DNA from: Pardosa pseudoannulata
Lineage: Eukaryota > Arthropoda > Arachnida > Araneae > Lycosidae
Length of the DNA: 64,000 nt
Assembly (NCBI GenBank): GCA_032207245.1
Contig: CM063504.1
Span: 78,265,278-78,329,277 of the forward strand
Direction of reading: 5' to 3'
In this document: positions 60,892-64,000 of the stretch, piece by piece
Layout of the letters: every line of letters starts with the position of its first letter
How positions within the stretch are numbered: the stretch's first letter is position 1
The notes under the pieces: model-generated
What the model saw: the letters and a program-made list of their open reading frames with translations, nothing else
Told to the model about the DNA's origin: nothing
Databases searched by the model: none
Translations under genes and position numbers: made by a program

Positions 60892-63800
60892 GGTCGGAAG
60901 AGCGTAGATGTCGCATGTGTTCTAATATCTTTCCCTTTTAAATTCTTAATTTCTCTTATTAAGGAGATTAAGTTCTTATGTAACAAAATAGGAGACCGTA
61001 ATGCTACAAATCAAGTAATCAACCATCGGAATTAGCTGAAAAGTGTCAAGAATGTTCTTATGGTAACGAAGTCATCTCTATTTTTACTTGCAATTTTAAA
61101 TTTATATTCTTGATATTTTCTCGAAATTACATATTTATAAAGAAACATTTGAGTAAAAATTAATTAGCTCTGACTTTAATGACTGTCTTTTCTACACAAC
61201 CTTTATAAATGTAAAATAGCACTTTTTGGCCCTTTTTTAGATTTTGGCGTATTTTCTCTATACTTTTTTATTCTGGCGAGATTTTTATTTTGCTGTACTT
61301 CTTTTAAAAAGATGGAATATTTTTTTACGCAGGTAAAATTGATTTCATTTCTACGGGAAAGAAAATGGCTCCTGAGGAGATATATCACTTCTAATCCATA
61401 TATGTTATCATAGTAAAGGTTTTATCCAATAAATATTGCAGTTTAGGTTATAATCTATTGTTTACTTTCTATTCCATATACTTTAAATGTACTTATTTTT
61501 TCGTAAGTAAAAATTAATTGGTTCCAGAATTTGAGAATATTTATTGTTCTAAAAATATATTTTATATTTGGTACTGCAATAACTAAATACATACCATATG
61601 ACTAAACATTTCCTCCCCATCAAGTCAAATTTTGGTAAAATTCCAGTTCCGGGTACCGGCCGCCATATTTTTGACTCTATTTTTGTACCAGAGATCGTCA
61701 AATTGTCTCCAAGTGATGTTTACAATTTGCGCTTCGTTTTGTATTAAGTTTATACCCAATTTCAAAGCATATTTTGATCAAAAAAAGGTTTGAAATCTTG
61801 TTAAGATGAATACAAATAAAAAAAATTAGAAAATAAAAAATAGAACAAGGTTTGCTAGAAAACTGGGTTCTGGTTTCTAGAATTTGGCGATATCGCTCAC
61901 GCTTGGCGTGCCCACTGAACTTGGTTCGGCGGACCCCCTGAACTGGGATTTAGTCCAAACTTTTTTTTTGTGTATTAATTGATTTTTCATTATAAATTAT
62001 ATTTCGCTATTATTTTATAGAAAAAAAGCTTAATTGATTTTCTTAAAATAAATCCTATTAGATTATTTAATTTTAAAATCATGTTGCATTTATTTACTAG
62101 GTTTAAGTGAATTCAAAAATTAAATATATTTAAAGGGCTGTTAAAATTTCGGAAAGGAAAAAAGTGAATAATTTTCAAAGAAGCTGAGTGATTTAGACAC
62201 AAAGGAAACGAAGAGAAAGACATGATGTTGAAGTTATGGTAAGACGATTCCTTAAAGGTAAAATATTATTTTGATGTGTTTTTCTTGTTTTTTCTTGGAA
62301 GAGGTATTTTTCCTGATTCTTTGTATTTGGATTTAAGGGGTGGATTATTCTACTTATGCTCAGGTGTTAACATGTAATTTAGAATGTATTGTAATAACTT
62401 CAAATCAGTTAGCTAGAAAAAAAGTTAGTAATTACATTAAAAAGGGATCTTTTCTATAAGTTCTAAAACTTGTTGATGTTTATGGTCTATTATTAAATAA
62501 ATTCTTATAATTCAATATCCTCAATAATGGTTAAATTGCAAGAATTAATTTTTTAGGGCTTTACATTGGGAAGTATCTGGATTCTTGTGGGGCAACGAAA
62601 AAATTTGTATGAGATCATTTGTTTAAAAAGGATAAGATGGATTGCATCTCGGGTTGTTTGATAGTAATAATGTGAGATACTCAAACCTATGAGATGAAGT
62701 TTTATCTGTATACTTCGACCATTCGTCTCGTGGTAAGGTGCCAAGTTGAGATGAAACACAAAATTAAATTTGCTAATTTTTGTGTCACATTAGTAATTGT
62801 TCCTAAAAACTGTTATGACAGCAGTTCCTTTTATTTAAAAAAATTGATCGAAAAAGGGATTCTAATTTTTTTTACAAATATCGGCACTTGCTTTTAACCA
62901 TACAATGCAATGATTTTTTATATCGGAGAACCATAAAGGTAGAGCAACAACGTTGCCTATTAGAGTACACTACTCAAATACATCCATGCCTTACTCGTGA
63001 ATTGAATCCAAACGTAACGGGTGGGATCACAATACGCTAACAACTGCACAATCTGGGCGCACTCTCAAACATTACATTGTTATACTATTTCTTCCCTTAC
63101 TACATCTCTATTTGGAGTTCTCAGATACACCAAAACAGGAATAAACATGATAATTTCCATTTTCACTTTCATCATTCTTGGGAAATGATGGCGATACACA
63201 CCAATGGGTTTGTTGCTTGAAAATGTTTGTTTTAGACTACTATCTGTTTTAGACACAGAATCCAAATAAGATAGAGTTGACATCAAATTTTTGACTTCAT
63301 CTTATGTTAACCCTCCGCTACGAGCTATTTATATTGTGATGAATGATTAGTAAACTAACACAAATAGTATCCAAACAATTTCATCGAAAAATTAAAATCA
63401 GGAATTTAAAAAAATCTCTCATTTCTCATTTAGAAGAAACAATACTGTTTCACAAAATAGGTTTCGTAGAATTACAAAACACGTGACTTACAGGAGACAA
63501 TTTTCCTGAATACATCCCTTTCTTTACCATCTATCTGGCAAATACAAATATAAATATCTTACATAATGCAAAATTAAAAACAAGTGAGATAACTGACAAC
63601 CATTTTAATTGAGAGTGAAAAAGATTTACAAAATATCAAGTAAGGATAAAGATGTTTTATAAAAACTAGAGCAGTTATTAAAGCCATAAATTTAATATCT
63701 CGTCCATGTGTTAGACTTAGGTATTGAATTGAACTCCTACTAAGGTTATAGTGCTAAAAATACCAGTATTTTTAAACTGCTTTAGTTATTCTATTAATTT

Positions 63801-64000
63801 TTTCTTACATTTATTTGTATCACCTGTACAGTGTTTTACAACTAACTGTATTATTAATAATTATTAGTGTAAATTTGGATATATTTCACTTTAATGGACA
63901 ATATCTAATGAGCTGGTTATACTGTATACAAATACTCAAAGCTATAAATTAAACAATAAAGATAAGAGAAAATTACTTTAAATTCAGATTTTTTTAATTA
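60892..64000. other. AT-rich sequence to the window end, nothing recognised
   Basis: A fragment near 60980-61000 (GTAACAAAATAGGAGACCGTAATGCT) resembles the SINE family-1 tail. 61640-61930 is somewhat GC-richer (CCGGGTACCGGCCGCCAT; CGGCGGACCCCCTGAACTGG), perhaps part of an unidentified repeat. No gene supported. Confidence 0.45.

Overview
This window is AT-rich, repeat-dense eukaryotic DNA. I see no bacterial gene organisation and no intact host gene. The combination of a Ty3/gypsy retrotransposon, piggyBac, mariner/Tc1, pogo/Tigger and hAT relics, tRNA-derived SINEs and long (TA)n arrays fits an arthropod; an arachnid such as a spider is my best guess, but that is inference and not proven by any single sequence. 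It reads as intergenic or intronic DNA built from nested mobile elements and tandem arrays.

Layout. 1-2541: a Ty3/gypsy element on the minus strand, cut by the left edge, with protease and the start of the RT region, gag, primer-binding site and LTR. 2542-3660: TA arrays broken by a conserved 70-bp spacer. 4.0-7.0 kb: a tRNA-derived SINE, a two-unit tandem repeat, and an LTR fragment fused to a piggyBac relic. 8.3-9.1 kb: a large palindrome with 90-bp arms around a TA core. 9.04-18.65 kb: a tandem duplication of about 5 kb. Each copy carries a piggyBac element with TTAA target sites and 13-bp inverted repeats (transposase N- and C-termini kept, catalytic core lost), a second 576-bp TTAA-flanked element holding one coding exon with a splice donor, and a minisatellite built on that element's end. 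One copy also carries a LINE 3' fragment that is absent from the other.

19.7-24.6 kb: a pogo/Tigger deletion derivative, a SINE, a tandem repeat and a dead mariner (about 1.25 kb). 26.2-28.3 kb: a ~298-bp satellite whose end is fused twice to a TTAA MITE. 28.8-31.7 kb: a histone H2B-like N-terminal ORF with a histone-type promoter, a broken THAP domain and another SINE. 32.1-33.8 kb: an AT-rich satellite. 34.8-37.5 kb: a second TTAA MITE, a Tc1/mariner-superfamily transposase relic, a SINE and a possible hAT MITE. 40-64 kb: sparse, with degenerate tandem repeats, more SINEs, a 506-bp hAT element with an exact 8-bp target duplication, a tRNA-Thr-derived SINE, a third MITE copy and several hairpins.

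The elements do not work together as a pathway. What they record is an order of events: piggyBac insertions, then a tandem duplication with a breakpoint inside a palindrome arm, then a LINE insertion into one copy. Several elements are internally deleted derivatives that keep their termini, as expected of non-autonomous passengers.
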